From Chinchilla lanigera (lineage: Eukaryota > Chordata > Mammalia > Rodentia > Chinchillidae), in NCBI RefSeq assembly GCF_000276665.1, contig NW_004955501.1, positions 5,725,723 to 5,789,722 of the forward strand: a stretch of DNA of 64,000 bases, given 5' to 3'. Positions 1-12,285 of this stretch are shown here, piece by piece. The notes beneath the pieces are model-generated. The model was given only the letters and a program-made list of their open reading frames with translations. It was not told where the DNA came from and did not search any database. A program made the translations under genes and the position numbers. Positions within the stretch are counted from its first letter, which is position 1. Each line of letters starts with the position of its first letter.

Positions 1-1936
1 TTTCAGCTTTTGTCCACTTAGTATGATGTTGGCTCTTGCTTTGTCATAGACAGCTTTTATCAGATTGAGGTAAAGTCCATTTATGCCAATTTTCTGTAGG
101 ATTTCTAGCACAAATAAGTCTTGGACTTTATCAAAAGTTTTTCTGACTCTGTTGAGATGATCCTGTGATTCTTGTCGTTAGCTCTGTTGATATGGTGAAT
201 TGTATTGATTGATTTGCATATATTGAACCATCCCTGCATTCGTGGGATGAATCCCACTTGGTCATGGTGTATTATCTTCTTGATGAGTTGCTGCATTCTG
301 TTAGCTAGTGTTCTACTGGGAATTTTTGCATTTGTGTTCATTAAGGAGATTGGCCTATAGCTCTCTTTTTTAGTTAGTTCTTTTTCTGGTTTTGGTATCA
401 GGATCATACACACTTCCAGGAATGAGTTTGGGAGAGTTGCTCCCTTTTCTATTTCTTTAAAGAGTTTGAGAAGAACTGGTATTAAATCTTCTCTGAATTT
501 CTTGTAGAATTCAGCTGTGAATCCATCAGGACCTAGGCTTTTTTTTTTGTTCATAACATTTTTATTACATTTTCAATTTTATTGGATGATATTGGGTTAT
601 TCAAGAATTTTATATCTTCCTGACTCAGCTTTGGTAATTCATGTGTATTTAGGAATCTGTCCATTTTCTCTGCATTTTCCATCCAAGGAGAGTAAAGATT
701 TTCAAAGTATTGATAATCTTCTGAATTTCTACAGGATCTTTAGTGATATCACCCCTTTCATTCCTTATTGTATGGATTTGACTTTTTTCTTTCCTTTTTT
801 TGATAAATCTGGCTAGGGTTTTATCAATTTTATGTATTTTTTCAAAGAACCAACTCTTTGATTCATTAATTCTTTTATTGTTTTCTTAGTTTTGATTGTG
901 TTAATGTCTGCTCTGATCTTTGTAATTTCCTCCCTTCTTCAGGCTTTCAGATTAACTTACTCTTCTTTTTCTAGAAGTTTGAGGTGTAACATGAAGTTGT
1001 TTATTTGTGTCCGTTCTGTTTTCCTGATGTGGGAATCCATTGCTATAAATTTCCCTCTGAAGACTGCTTTCATTGCATCCCACAGGTTCCAGTAGTTCGT
1101 ATCTGCATTTTTAAAATTATAAATAGTGCTTAATTTCTACTTTAATTTCTTCTGTGACCCATTGGTTGTTCAGGAGGGTGTTATTTAATTTCCATATGTT
1201 TATGGAGATTTTGCGATTTCTTTTATCATTTATTTCCAGTTTCATTGCACTATGGTCCAATAATATGCACGGGATAATTTCAGTTACTTTGCATTTAAGC
1301 ATGTTCTATGTGCTAGTATGTGGTCTATTTTAGAGAATGTCACATGTGCAGCTGAGAAGAATGTGCATTCTAATGTTGTTGGGTGGAATACTCTATAAAG
1401 GTCTACTAAGTCCATTTGTTCACATGTTTGGTTTAGTTATATGATTTGTTTGCTGATTTTTTGTCTAGTTGATCTGTCTCTTTGTGACAATGGGGTTTTA
1501 AAATCCCCTGTTACAATTGTGTTATTACTTATTTGATTTTTAGTGTCTGTTAAAATTTGCCTTATATAATTGGGTGCTCCTACATTTGGTGCATGTATAT
1601 TCGTGATTGTTATCTCTTCCTCTTGCAGTTTTCCCTTAACAAGAATATAGTGACCTTCTTTATCTCTTTGCATCATTGTTGGCTTGAAGTTCACCATGTC
1701 TGCAAACAGAATAGTTACTCCTGCTTCTTTCTAGGGTCCCGTAGCATGGAGTATTGTTTTCCATCCTTTGACTTTCAGTCTATGGATTTCTTTTTGAGTG
1801 AAATGCATTTCTTGTATGCAGCATATTGTTGGATTTTGTTTCTTGATCCACTCTGCCAGTCTGTTTCTTTTGATTGGTGAATTGAGGCAATTTACATTAA
1901 TAGTATTAATGATATGTATTGACTTATCCTTGTCAT
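1..1936 (-). pseudogene. L1 ORF2 remnant (endonuclease to RT start)
   Basis: Reverse-strand LINE-1 ORF2, which would encode the endonuclease/reverse transcriptase for target-primed reverse transcription. It starts at the ATG ending at 1936 (reads MTRISQYIS) and runs off the left edge. Endonuclease pieces are readable at 1697-1437 (TGDFKTPLS) and 1302-1117 (LDHSAMKLEI). Reverse-transcriptase entry is at 554-105 ([28 protein letters not shown]). Family knowledge: the endonuclease motifs are normally GDFN and SDH; here the Asn is Lys and the Ser is Leu. Frameshifts and stops split the frame many times, so it is dead. It lies just downstream of the ORF1 remnant at 1977-3055, the normal L1 order. 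The 3' half of the element is outside the window. Confidence 0.93.
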
Positions 1937-1976
1937 GTTATTTTCTAACTGTTGGTTCTATACTTTCCCCCTCCAT

Positions 1977-3055
1977 TTAACTGCTTACCTTGCTTGGTGG
2001 TTCTTTTCTATTGTTGGTCGTGAGATTGTGGTCAGTTTTTTCTCTTTGTAGAATGTCTTTCAGTACTCTTTGTAAGACTGGTTTGGCACCTATCAATTTC
2101 TTCAGTTGATCTTTGTCATGGAAGTATCTTATTTCTCCATCAATTTTGAAAGATAACTTTGCAGGGTACAGCAATCTGGGTTGCAAGTTGTTTTCTTTCA
2201 GGACCTGAAATACATCACTCCAAGCTCTTCTTGACTTGATGGTCTGTGTTAAGAAGTCTACCATGATTCTGATGGGCTTTCCTTCACAGGTGATCTGTGT
2301 TTTTTCTCTAACAGCTTGATATCCTATTCTTTTCCTTAATTTCTGTGATCTCAATTAGTATGTGTCTGGTGTAGGTTTATTTTGGTTATGGCTAAGAGGG
2401 GTTCTATATTCCTGACTTATGTGTATATAAGGTTCTTGTCCCATGTTTGGGAAATTTTCTGCTATTACTGCTACAAATAGTCTTTTTATGTCATTCATAA
2501 TGTCTCCTGCTCTTTCGTTGACACCTATCAGCCTTATATTGGTTTTTCTTTGCCTCATCTTGCAGCTGTTAAATTGTTATTTGCTATTCCTTTGTTATTT
2601 TTAAGAGATATTTTCTTTCATGATCACTAACTGCAACACTGTCTTCAAAGTCTGAGAGTCTATCTTCCATTTCATTCAAGCAGTTCTTCCAGTTTTCAAT
2701 GGAATTTTTAATTTCCTGAATGTCTTTTTGAATCTGGTTAATGCATTATAATTCTTTTCTATATTGTTCATTCAAGGTTTCCATCATTTTTCTGTACCCC
2801 TCTATTTTTTAATCTATGTCTTCTTTTGATATGCATACCAATTCTTTCATTGTGGTTGTCATTTCTTTTTTACCTGAGCAATTCTTTCTGATCTGATTTC
2901 CTCTATAGCTTTATGTAGTTGGTTCTTTACTTCAGTTGCTATCATTTCAGAGATTTCAGGTGTGTGACTTCCATGCTCTTCCATGTTGATGTTTCCTGGA
3001 CTTGTTCTGGGTAGGGTGTTTGGCTGAGATTGCCTTTTGCTTCTTCTTTTTGTCA
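1977..3055 (-). pseudogene. L1 ORF1 remnant
   Basis: L1 ORF1 encodes a trimeric RNA-binding chaperone. The start is the ATG ending at 3055 (MTKRRSKRQ...), chosen because the same start context recurs in the forward L1 copy at 53,587. The N-terminal segment reads to a stop near 2859 after a frameshift in the coiled-coil part. The RRM region is open from 2558 (NIRLIGVNERAG) and meets one in-frame TAA at 2357-2355. Beyond it the C-terminal domain continues in the same frame (NLQPRLLYPAKLSFKIDGEIRYF) to a stop at 1977. The gap to the ORF2 ATG is about 40 bp, usual for L1. At least one frameshift plus one nonsense codon make it non-functional. Confidence 0.92.
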
Positions 3056-3212
3056 TTTTCAAATCTCCCTAGGTTTCCAGGGATTCAGGTTCATTCCTGA
3101 GATAGCCACAGGGGATGTAGGCAGAGGACCCAGGCACCCAGACAGCTCACCCAGGCTTCCCGAGTCCAAGGCCCCTTCCCTGGTGGCAACCGGGGGTGGG
3201 GCTGGGGGATCC
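3056..3212 (-). promoter_or_regulatory. Short L1 5' UTR with monomer-like GC-rich part
   Basis: About 157 bp upstream of the ORF1 ATG, GC-rich compared with its surroundings. Its text (GGTGCCTGGGTCC ... GCCTACATCCC) resembles the 90-bp tandem units at 22,196-22,375 (GGTGCCTGGTCC ... GCCTACACC). I infer that this is the last promoter monomer of a rodent L1, joined to ORF1 with most of the usual 5' UTR missing. The left-hand element (1-3212) would then be nearly complete at its 5' end. Confidence 0.55.
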
Positions 3213-3305
3213 CTCTCCATCAATTTTAAAAGGTAGTTTTTCAGGATGTATTAATCTGGGATGGAAGTTTTATTTTATAGCTCAAAAAACTTCCCTCCAA
3301 ACCCC
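3213..3305 (-). mobile_element. Second L1 ORF1 C-terminal scrap
   Basis: Reverse-strand copy of the ORF1 C-terminal text seen at 2130-2225 (reads as CTCCATCAATTTT, then a line parallel to the LYPAKLSFKIDGEI coding region). It abuts the 5' end of the first L1 directly, so the 1-3212 element probably landed in or beside an older L1. Homology fades after about 3305. Confidence 0.6.
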
Positions 3306-5125
3306 CATGGCCTTAAAAGATTTTGATGAAAAATCTTCAGTACTTCTAATAGGGAAAACAATGAATGATGAAAATATCAACAAATGAAAAACAGGAGCTT
3401 GAACTCTGTTGAAATTATTTTTATAGCTGTAGTAGAGGGCTAGTGTATGGGAAGTTAGGGGGAACATTTGTGGGAGTGGGAGAAAGAGTGCAGAGGGAAG
3501 ATGGTATAACTGGAGATGGAGAGAAGTTGTGAAAATGTTGGAACCTATTAATATGTTGATAGTTCTGCTTGGATCCTCTACACAGAGTATTGGTGAGAGT
3601 TACCCTGACTTGCACATGAAAAGTACCATTTAGATTAAAGCACTGGTTGATTCTTATTCACCTTTGTACATGTACAGATTATATATATATATATGGAGAG
3701 AGAGAGAGAGGGAGAGAGAGAAGTAAGATAAGGGAATAAGAAAGAAGTGAAAAGTGAAAGAAAAGGAGAGAAAAAGTGAAACAACAACCCCCAAACCCCC
3801 ATGCATTTGCCAAAACACAAAATTAAAATATCCTCAAGGTTTTATTTGCTGTATATTGCAGTCTAAATTCAAGTAGTGAGCTCCCTCCATGTTCACATGT
3901 GGAGAAGTTTGATGGGGTGAGGGTGGAGTCCTGAATGTATTTTGGGGCTTTCTGGATCTGACTCTTTTCTCCCTCCCTTGGTATATAACTGTGACTACAA
4001 ATCGTTTCTTCTCACCTTTCTCAGTCCACAGCATGCTGCCTGCTACTGTAGGTTTGAAGAGGCCCATCACTACCACCACCATGATTGTTGATTTTCAATT
4101 TTCATGATTGCTTAATTGCTTGCTGGTGAATAAGGAGGTTTTTCCATCCACATGGTCTGCTGACCCTGCCTCCCTGCAATCCATGCTCTAGATATGGCTC
4201 ACTGTGGCCCTTTGCCTTTGATTTAAGATCCAACCCTCTCAGTTAAGTTTTCTGCTGATTTCCACAAGGGCCCTCCCAGTTCCTACCACTTTCCTGAGCA
4301 GCAAATCCTGCAGCTGCTCTCCTTTCCCTCCCTGAGCCTTCTACGAAGTGTACTGCTGAACACCTGGCCAGCACCATCTCCAGCTCCCACTTGATGTTTC
4401 CCTGCTCACCCTTCCCAAAGTGCCACCCTCTGATTCACACACTTCATAGAGCCTCAGGGCCCACTTCATTCAGCAGCCCCCAGTAGAAGGTTGTAGGGAC
4501 CCCGTGGGGGTGCCTGGCAGTGGGTGGTGGGCAGTGAGCAGGATGTCCCACAGGCACAGCACTCCCAGGGTTTGGGAAGAATGGGCAAGTGTTGGTTCCT
4601 GGGCAGTCTGGTCTCATATCTGCAGTGTCCTGCTTTTGGCAGACTTAGATTCCCAAGCCTCAGTTTTCTCAGTCCCTAACCTATGTCCCTAATCAGGATC
4701 CTGTGGTTGTTCTTCATTTCCCGTAGGGCCCATGGGGCTTTTTCAAACAGTGTTCACCAGCTTTCAGTGTCTCTGATGCCCTGGTTTGTGAAGATCTCCT
4801 TTACTGCATTTCTTTTCCCTGAGGAGAGGGTAGAAAAGTTAAGAACCTATCCCAAAGGTCTGGCTCCTGCTGAAGAGTCCTTGGCTGGCTCCTCAGGTGG
4901 CACACACCTCGGTAGTACAGGAGCCCTCGGGCTTCCCTTTCTAAACTTCCCTGACACCGGATTTGGATCTGGTAGGTTTCTCCCTCAGTTTGTCTTCCCA
5001 TATCTGGCTTTCTTCACCACCCTGTTTCAGTTCATTTTTCTGGTACATGGCTCAGAGCCTTCCTCCCTCCCTGCTGCCACTCTGGAAGTAGAAATTCATG
5101 TAGCAGACACTAAAATAAGAATCAG
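3306..5125. other. No recognised gene; simple repeat at 3679-3721
   Basis: Apart from an (AT)n tract at 3679-3694 running into a (GA)n-rich tract to 3721 and a purine-rich tail to about 3800, nothing here is recognisable. Open frames of 60-156 codons occur on both strands (for example forward 4683-5153), but none shows known motifs. They are probably chance frames in a moderately GC-rich, unassigned stretch. Confidence 0.5.
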
Positions 5126-5222
5126 GGCCAAGTGTTGTGGCACACACTTGTAATCTTAGCACTCTGGGGGGCTGAGGAAAGAGAATGGCATATGTGAGAC
5201 CAGTGTAGCCAACTTAGTATGA
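5126..5222 (+). mobile_element. B1-type SINE fragment
   Basis: Reads as the left part of a 7SL-derived B1/Alu-like SINE: CCAAGTGTTGTGGCACACAC, TTGTAATCTTAGCACTC, GGCTGAGG and GACCAGTGTAGCC in order. It is diverged and has lost its 3' half and tail. The following bases to 6012 contain no recognised repeat. Confidence 0.75.
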
Positions 5223-6012
5223 CCATCTTTCTGGGCCTATTCATTTGCAGGCAGGAGAAACTGTAAGTAGGTTTTTCAAATCATACATTCACTTGTACTG
5301 CCCAATCTCCATATATTGTCCTATTTCTTCACAATAAATGGTGTGACTCACAGCAGGACCATGTGGATGAGGAAGTTCCTGTATGGAAGAAATCATGTCC
5401 CTGTGTATCTTCCATTCTATATCCTCTGAGCCCAGTTTCTCTGTGAGGCCCTCAACCCAGAACCTCTATTTTATACAGAATTACATCCTAACCTATGTTC
5501 CCTCCAGAGTAGAACCTGAGGCAAAACTTTGTCTTCTCATTTTTTTTGGAATAAGTTTCCAAGGAGCAAGAGAATAAGATAGGAAGAAAGCAAAACCAAT
5601 ATAAAAGTCTGCTACTGACATAGTTGTGCCTATGAGAAGCCAGTGTTTGATCTCATAGGATATTCCAAGGAAACTTGTGAATCACACCTCAGAAGCATCC
5701 ATGCTGGGAACAAATTAAGGAAGCATTTATCCATCTGCTTCTCTTCATTGGTCAATGGTGGCTTGTGAGGATTTAATCCCTCAAATTTATAGAAATTGCA
5801 TATCTATAAGTATAGAGCTAAACCCCAGGCTGAGAAATCAGAGGAGCCATAAGGCAAGAAACATGAGACATACAGCCATAGCAGGAGCCCATGGCGAGCT
5901 TCAGTCTAATTGCAGCTGTTTGGAGTAGATTAAAATCTGAAGGAATCAGTAGTACATAAGTAAGATGAGTAAGAGGCAGACTTGAGACATTTTTAATATA
6001 ATACACAAAAGT
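5223..6012. other. Unassigned, no gene seen
   Basis: No SINE, LINE or LTR match that I recognise. The open frames at 5383-5577 (+) and 5818-6006 (-) are short and without motifs. Confidence 0.4.
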
Positions 6013-6467
6013 TATTATGGCTTATATCTAGATGTCCCCACAAAGCTTCATGTGGTAATAGGTGGGACTTTTCAGAAGTGGCTGGATCTAGTGTGTGTGC
6101 AGCTGGGATCAAGGACTTCATGCTGGGATTGACTCATGTTGTGATGATAGGATAAGGCTGCCACACCCTAAGTGTAAGCGCTACCCCCGCAAAGAGTGAG
6201 TAACCTGGTTAGCACAGAAGGGACAGATAGCCACTGCTTATTGCTTGTAGCTTGCTGCTTGCTTCTTTGCTGCATACTTCCTTGCTGCCTTCTGCCTATA
6301 TGAAAGGTTTTCCCTCTGTGATGCCCTTCTGCCATGCCAACCTGACTTGGAGCCAGACAACTCCGAACTTAAACCTCTACAAACTTCAAGCTAAATAAAT
6401 CTTCCTCCTTTAACTTTGGTGTTGGGTATTCTGTCTCCAAAGTGAGAACAGTAACTAAAATAGTTAT
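6013..6467 (+). mobile_element. Solo LTR, MaLR-like
   Basis: Starts TATTATGGCTTATATCTAGATG, a decayed TGTTATGG-type MaLR LTR start. It contains the TTGCTGC/GCTTGC-rich centre, then CTAAATAAATC (polyadenylation signal), and ends near GTAACTAAAATAG. A sister copy in the same orientation lies at 32,002-32,455. GTTAT occurs at 6011-6015 and again at 6463-6467, a possible 5-bp target duplication. No internal retroviral genes are present. Confidence 0.75.
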
Positions 6468-6794
6468 CCAATATAAATAGATTCAATTTCAAGACAACTA
6501 TGAGAAATGCATCTCTTGTTGAAAATGCCATATATTTGCTTATCAACTTGCTGTCATCATCCTGTATTAAATAGAGGTGGAGAGAGTCCTCTGGGTTCTA
6601 CTTGTACACAGAGAGCAAAGTAGTAGCTCTCATCTAGTATGACCTTTCAGCATCTGAATGTAAGGCACACAGATGGCATATACCTAAACTATGATTTGAT
6701 TGTTTGGTGGGAAGTTAAAAGACAGATTATCTTAAATTCAACAATATTCAGTAGAAAATTTTTTAAAAAGAAATATCTTATATACTTATTGTTT
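6468..6794. other. Unassigned spacer
   Basis: AT-rich, no recognised element. It is followed abruptly by L1 ORF2 sequence at about 6795. Confidence 0.4.
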
Positions 6795-8150
6795 AATAAA
6801 GACAAGGATGTCTACTCTTATCACTTCTGTTCATTATAGTGCTGGAAATATTACCCAGAGCAATTAGACAAGAGAGAGAAATAAAAAGAGTAAGACTAGG
6901 AGAAGAAGTAAAACTATCATTATTCACCAATGACATGATACTCTACCTAGAAGACCCAAAAAAAATCCACCAAAAAACTTCTAGATTTAATAAGTAAATT
7001 CAACAGCATAGATGCATGCAAAGTCAACACTCAAAAAACAATAGCATTCCTGGATAAAAACAAACTCGCTGAGAGAGAATCTAGGGAAATCATACCCTTC
7101 GCAATAGTATCCAAAAAAACCCTGAAATACTTAGGAGTCAACCTAACAAAGGAAGTAAAAGACCTATACATTGAAAATTACAGTACTCCATAAAGGAGAT
7201 TGAAGAGGATATCAGAAAATGGAAAGATATATTTTGTTCATAAACATGAAGGAACAACACTGTGAAATGACCATACTCCCAAAATTGTCATACAAATGTA
7301 GTGCAATCCCAATACAAATACCAACAATATACCTCAAGAACTGGAGAAAACAATGCTAAAATTCATGGGAAACCAGAAGACACCTAGAATATCAAAATCA
7401 ATTCTGGGCAACAAAGACAAGTCAGGAGGCATTACAATCCCTGACTTGAAATTATACTACAAATCTATTGGGATAAAATCAGCATGGTACTGAAAAAAAA
7501 ACAAAATAAAACAGAAATACAGACCTGAACATCAGTGTAACAGATTAGAAGATGTAGACGTTACTCAAAACACACTCAGCCGCCTTATCTTTGACAAAGG
7601 GGCCAAACATTTCACTGAAAGATAGTATCTTTAATAAATGGTGCTGGAAAAACTGCCTCTCCTCATGCTGAAGACTAAAACTAGACCCATGTCTATCATC
7701 GTGCACTTAACTGAGGTCAAAATGGATAAAAGATCTAAATATTAAAATGGAAAGATCTAAATACTAAAATGGAAGAGAAAGTAGGTAGAAATCTTAAAGA
7801 CATAGAGGTAGGCAGAGAGTTCATGAAAAAGACCCAAACTGCATGGGAAATAATTCAAAGAATCGACAACTAGGATCTCATATTATTGAAAAGCATTTGC
7901 ACATAAAAAGAAATCACCAACAGAAAGAAAAGACAAGTCACAGACTGAAAAAAACTTAGACAATAGCCCCTCAGACAAAGGACTTCTAACTAAAACATAT
8001 AAAGAATTGAAAAAATTAGACCCCCAAATTCAAAGACCCAATCCAAAAATGGGTATTTGAAACGAATACACACTTCTCAGATGAAGAAATACAAATAGCA
8101 AATCAATATATGAAAAAATGTTCAACATCACTGGTCATTTGAGAGATGCA
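6795..8150 (+). pseudogene. L1 ORF2 fragment (RT palm to C-terminal part)
   Basis: Forward L1 ORF2 missing both ends. It begins in the ...SGTRQGCP... region (AGACAAGGATGTC) and ends at the ...CSTSL... region (TTCAACATCACTGG). The RT catalytic box that should read FADD is LFTNDMILY here (near 6920-6945), so one catalytic Asp is lost. A 23-bp stutter repeats near 7740-7775 (AAATGGAAAGATCTAAATA). There are many frameshifts. The abrupt stop at 8150, before the L1 3' UTR, means that the 3' end was deleted or interrupted. Confidence 0.9.
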
Positions 8151-9149
8151 TATTCACTGCTTGAGAATTTGGGATTGTATCAAATAACCCATAGAATTTG
8201 GCTCATATATTTGTACTCACTTTGTCCCAAGCCCTCATCACTACAAAGATTTCAGTCATTTCCCTTCAGTCTTTATCTAGAGGTGCCAAGTCCTTTCACT
8301 TTGCCGTTTACCCTGGATCTGACCACTGATCATTAAAAACGGGTCCATGGACTTTGTATGTGCAGAGATGAACTTCTTTCAGAATGAAATCCACAGAGAG
8401 AAAGGGCATAATTTAGCTTGATTCTCTGTGTACACGTCCAGAGGGAAATGCCATAGATAGAAGTTAAGCTCAGGATGAGATGGGGGAGTTCATTAGTCTC
8501 TGGTCCGGAATAAGGATGGCTTTATAGAAAAGTTTCTCTCCTCTCCTATGGGTGCAGCCTGTGAACTCTCTTGGGCCTTCAGTAATTGTCTGCAACTCCA
8601 CCATATGTCACTTCCTTTGCCCTTCTGGGCAGCTTGTCATCCAACAGCACTGTACAAATGCTATCCTAATGAGACACTGAACTTAAGATGTAAACAGACC
8701 TTTTGCCAGAATAGCATTTTCATAGTCTGCACAGTAGACAGCCCTTCAAAGCTCCTAAAAACAGTGATAATCACCTCCCAGAAGTGTTTACCATTTATCT
8801 CCTGTCTACATCGAAGGCCAAGGACTGCAAATCTAATCGCTTATACTCCTGGTAGTCACTAAACCTTGGCCAGATTGAATGCTTCCAAAGACAACTACAC
8901 CAGTTTACATATGCCTTCCCAATGTGAATGACACAGCCGCTGCTGAAGGATGGTGCCTACATCCCTTCTTCCAGACCTGGGTGAGCTTGAGACTTCCCCT
9001 ACCAATAGAGTGTGATGGAAGAAATGTGTGTCTTCTAAGGTGAGACCAGACAAAGCATACAACATCCACCTGGCTCACTACTGTGAAGAAGGACATTATT
9101 TGATTAGAATGCATTGAGGACATAATGATTTGTTTGTTAGAGTTTCTTA
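8151..9149. other. Unassigned, no gene seen
   Basis: About 1 kb without a recognised repeat. The forward open frame 8548-8862 (104 codons) and the reverse frame 8905-9123 have no motif I recognise. Confidence 0.4.
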
Positions 9150-9240
9150 AGATAAGGTTTATTATACCTTCTGGATTAACCTTGAGTTTAAGATCCTTCT
9201 GTCTCAGCCTCCTGAATGCTGGGATTATAGGCGTGTCTTG
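9150..9240 (-). mobile_element. B1-like SINE remnant
   Basis: Contains the reverse-complement B1 signature CTCAGCCTCCTGAATGCTGGG followed by ATTATAGGCGTG. The 5' part is too decayed to delimit. Confidence 0.55.
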
Positions 9241-9425
9241 GGTGATCCTTTAATTATTCTTGCTAAGATGTTTGGTAGCTGCCCATTTGTCCTAGCCAAG
9301 CCCTTGGTTCTTGCTCAATAAAAGGTGACTGAATTTGGTGTTTGGGGGCAGTCAGTCCTAGAGGCTGCTAGCACCTGATCACAGAATTTTGGCTGTCTTG
9401 GTTTGATTTTTTCTTACTTTCCTTA
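9241..9425 (+). mobile_element. Possible ERV LTR tail
   Basis: Has an LTR-like R/U5 look: GCTCAATAAAAGG (polyadenylation signal), then GTGACTGAATTTGG and a G/T-rich downstream part. No matching partner or target duplication was seen, so this is tentative. The next kilobase (9426-10,479) shows no recognised gene or repeat. Confidence 0.3.
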
Positions 9426-10479
9426 TACATGTGTGGGCACCAAATTTGGGGGATCTGTTCACCCTGGACAGAGTTGGATGTGAAGTCTGACACACTACTT
9501 CAAGGGAGTCACCCTGGGAACCCAGCTACCATGTTCTAAATAAGCCCAAACTAACCTATAAAGAGAGGCCACGTAGAGAAACCCATGTGGAGAGCAGCTG
9601 TGGTGCTAGTCGCTACCTGGAAGCACTTGCTAATTGCATAAAGGAGGGAGCCATTAGAGGATTCCAGCCCCTAGGCTTCTTGTCTTCTACCTGATGTCCC
9701 AGACATGGACCCATATAAGCTATTTGTGCTGGGCTTAGTACAAATTCATTACCCACAAAATTTGAGAGCAAAATCCATGTTTTATTTCCACCAAATTTTA
9801 CACTGGTTTGCTGCATATGCACAGTGACTGGGACAAATAATTTCCAGGTATGTTATCTTTATCTCATCTTTATATTACTCAAAGTGACTTTTTCAAACAA
9901 TGTGAAGATTATATGATTGTATCTGGGGCAGGAAAGGGATTATTTCCATCTACCCATGTTTCCAAACAGGAAGATTTTGTTGCTCTGCAAAATGAAGGCA
10001 ATTCTCAAGGTCACAGATGAAAACAAAGCGATTGTAATGTTTCTTATGTTTGCTTCTCATTGGAGAACAGAACTTTTCTGAACTAAAACTTTGTTCCTTA
10101 CACTGATAAAACCCTACAGCCCACAAAAGATATATTTGTTTTTATTCCTCCTTGCCTTCCTCTCCACTTTTAAAGAGCTGAAGGGAATGGAGGGCAGTTT
10201 CAAAAGACACCCATTTTTCTTTAATGCCTGTTAATCTGTGAGGGATCAAGAATATGCAGCCTATAGCACTAGTGTCCTTCCTAAAAATAGAATGAGTAAG
10301 AGCCTCTTCAGCACGGAAGAGTAAGTGAAGAACAAGCTAGAAATGTCATGGAAAGACTAACTAGTAATGAGAATAAAAGCTCTCCATAACATTTTAGTAA
10401 CTGAGAAGCAGTTTTCCATTTAATTCACATTGCGTGAATTCCAGTGGATGTTACCGGACTCTCATTTCTGCCTTTACTC

Positions 10480-11845
10480 CCACACCCTAGGTGTGCTCCT
10501 ATAGCCCTTGCTTTGAACCACTCCTCTTTTTTGACAACTTTCAAACTTGCATCTTTAGCTAAGAACTGTCTCTAAACTGTAGATGCATACACCCATCTGT
10601 CTACCCAGCATCTCCACTTGATGTCTAGCAGAGATCTCAAACTCAATTTCTCCAAAAACTGAACTCCTGATGTTTCTTTCCCTAGCTTGTTCCACTTCTT
10701 ACCCTCTAGATCTCAGTTGATGACAATTCTATCCTTCCACCAGCTCAAGAGGAAAACTCTGACATCTTCCTTGCCTCTCTCCCACAAGCTACAACCCATC
10801 TATCAGCAAATCCTACTGACTCTAGCCTCAAGTCCTGGGCAAAACTGAAGGACTGCTCATGATCTCCACTACTACTGACCCCATCCAAGCCATCATCTCT
10901 TGCTCATTGCTGCAGCGGCCTCCTAACTGATCTTGCTGCTTCCATCATGGCCTTCTTGCAGTCCACTCTCGTCCCAGAACTCATCACCCTCATCCATTCT
11001 CATCCCAGAATAATCCTTCAAGATTATGAGTCAAATCATGAGCTTCATCTGCTCTGAATCTTCTAATGGCTTTGCATCTCATTCACAATAACAGCCACAA
11101 TGGTAAACTAGAAAGTAGACTCTTAGAAATGGAAAAGGGGATCACGGGAAGAGTGAGCAAAGGGAGGGTTAAGGGTTTGAAATGATGAAGATATGTTATA
11201 TTCATGTGCAAATTCCCCACAATGAACATCACTATTCTATATTACAAACCTGCACTAATAAAGTCAATAATTTTTTAAGCCAAAGTCCTTAAAACGATTA
11301 CAAAAACTCTCCATGGTTGGCCCAGTATTGCTCCTCCCTACTGCTTTTTCCCTGACTCACTTTGTTTACAAGTACACTGGCTTCCTGTTTCAGGAAGATG
11401 TCCAGCAACTTCGGGCCCTAGTGCTTCTGGACCTGCTGTTCCTTTTGCCTGAAATCTCTCTCTCCACTCTGCCTTTGTCTGTGTGGCTCACTCCCTCATG
11501 CTGCGTGATTTCTGAGGGTAGCCATTAGACTTTGTTAATTCTCCCAACTGATAGGATGGGGATGTCTCCTTCACTCTATTTTATAAAAATAAATGCCATT
11601 TTCTGGTACTCCAGTTTCCTCTCCTCTGTGTTTTCTTTTTTCTGTAAAGTACTTATTGCCTCAACATTAAATAAGTAAGTAAATGATCTTAATGTCCACC
11701 TACCTTGTTTGGAATGTAAGTTCCATTATAGTAGAGATAATATTTGCTCTATTTTGTGTAGTGTCCAAAATACTTTCTGACATGTAATAGCCACATAAAT
11801 GGCCAAATAGCATATACCTATTCATGAGTGAATGAACAAAGGAAC
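10480..11845 (+). mobile_element. L2 LINE, split by an insertion
   Basis: Old mammalian L2-type repeat recognised by ordered text: CAGCAAATCCTACTGACTC, CTGCAGCGGCCTCCTAACTG, AATGGCTTTGCATCTC, GCCAAAGTCC, GCTGTTCCTTTTGCCTG, TGGCTCACTCCCTCATGC, GGAATGTAAGTTCC and a terminal TGAATGAA-type end near 11,835. It is interrupted at 11,094-11,279. The open frame 11,313-11,528 is L2-derived, not a gene. The family name comes from memory of the consensus, so moderate certainty. Confidence 0.75.
11094..11279 (+). mobile_element. Small insertion inside the L2, probably an L1 3' end
   Basis: About 186 bp separate AACAGCC from GCCAAAGTCC, which are adjacent in the L2 text. The insert has a G/A-rich middle and ends CTAATAAAGTCAATAATTTTTTAA, an A-rich retroposon-like tail. 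It resembles in layout the L1 3' UTR end at 13,700-13,852. Confidence 0.5.
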
Positions 11846-12285
11846 CATTGGACCATGGTCAATTGTCAGCCAAGCCCCACTTCAACAGAAAGCAGAAGAC
11901 AGATGGAGAGCTTGGCAAAAGCAGACATCTGTTTATTCTGGGTCCCCAAGTTGCACTGGGAACTCCCCTGAGTAAAGAGAAATGGCAAAAGGACCTGAGG
12001 GTACTGGATAACCATCCAGTCTGTATCTCAGGGGACAGAGCTTTGCCCATGAAAAATGCATGATTGGTAGCAGAGGTCTGATTTTAAAGTCCATCTTTAG
12101 CCGCAGTCTCCCTTTCTATAAAATAAAGGCATTTTTCATAGAAGATGCAGTCAAGATGAAGTGAACTAACATGTAAACACAAGAGGTAAATGAGTGTAGT
12201 TGTGTAAGACAACAACCTTGACTTCAGCTTACTTAGCAGTTGAATCATGGATATGTGATTAGTCAGAAAAATGGCCAATGTGCCG
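11846..12285. other. Unassigned spacer
   Basis: No recognised repeat or gene. The overlapping frames 11,848-12,063 (+) and 11,859-12,050 (-) are without motifs. Confidence 0.35.

Noticed and set aside
4683..5153. 156-codon forward frame as a candidate gene
   Set aside because: No recognisable domain, overlaps a B1 fragment at its 3' end and has reverse-strand frames across it; no support beyond openness.
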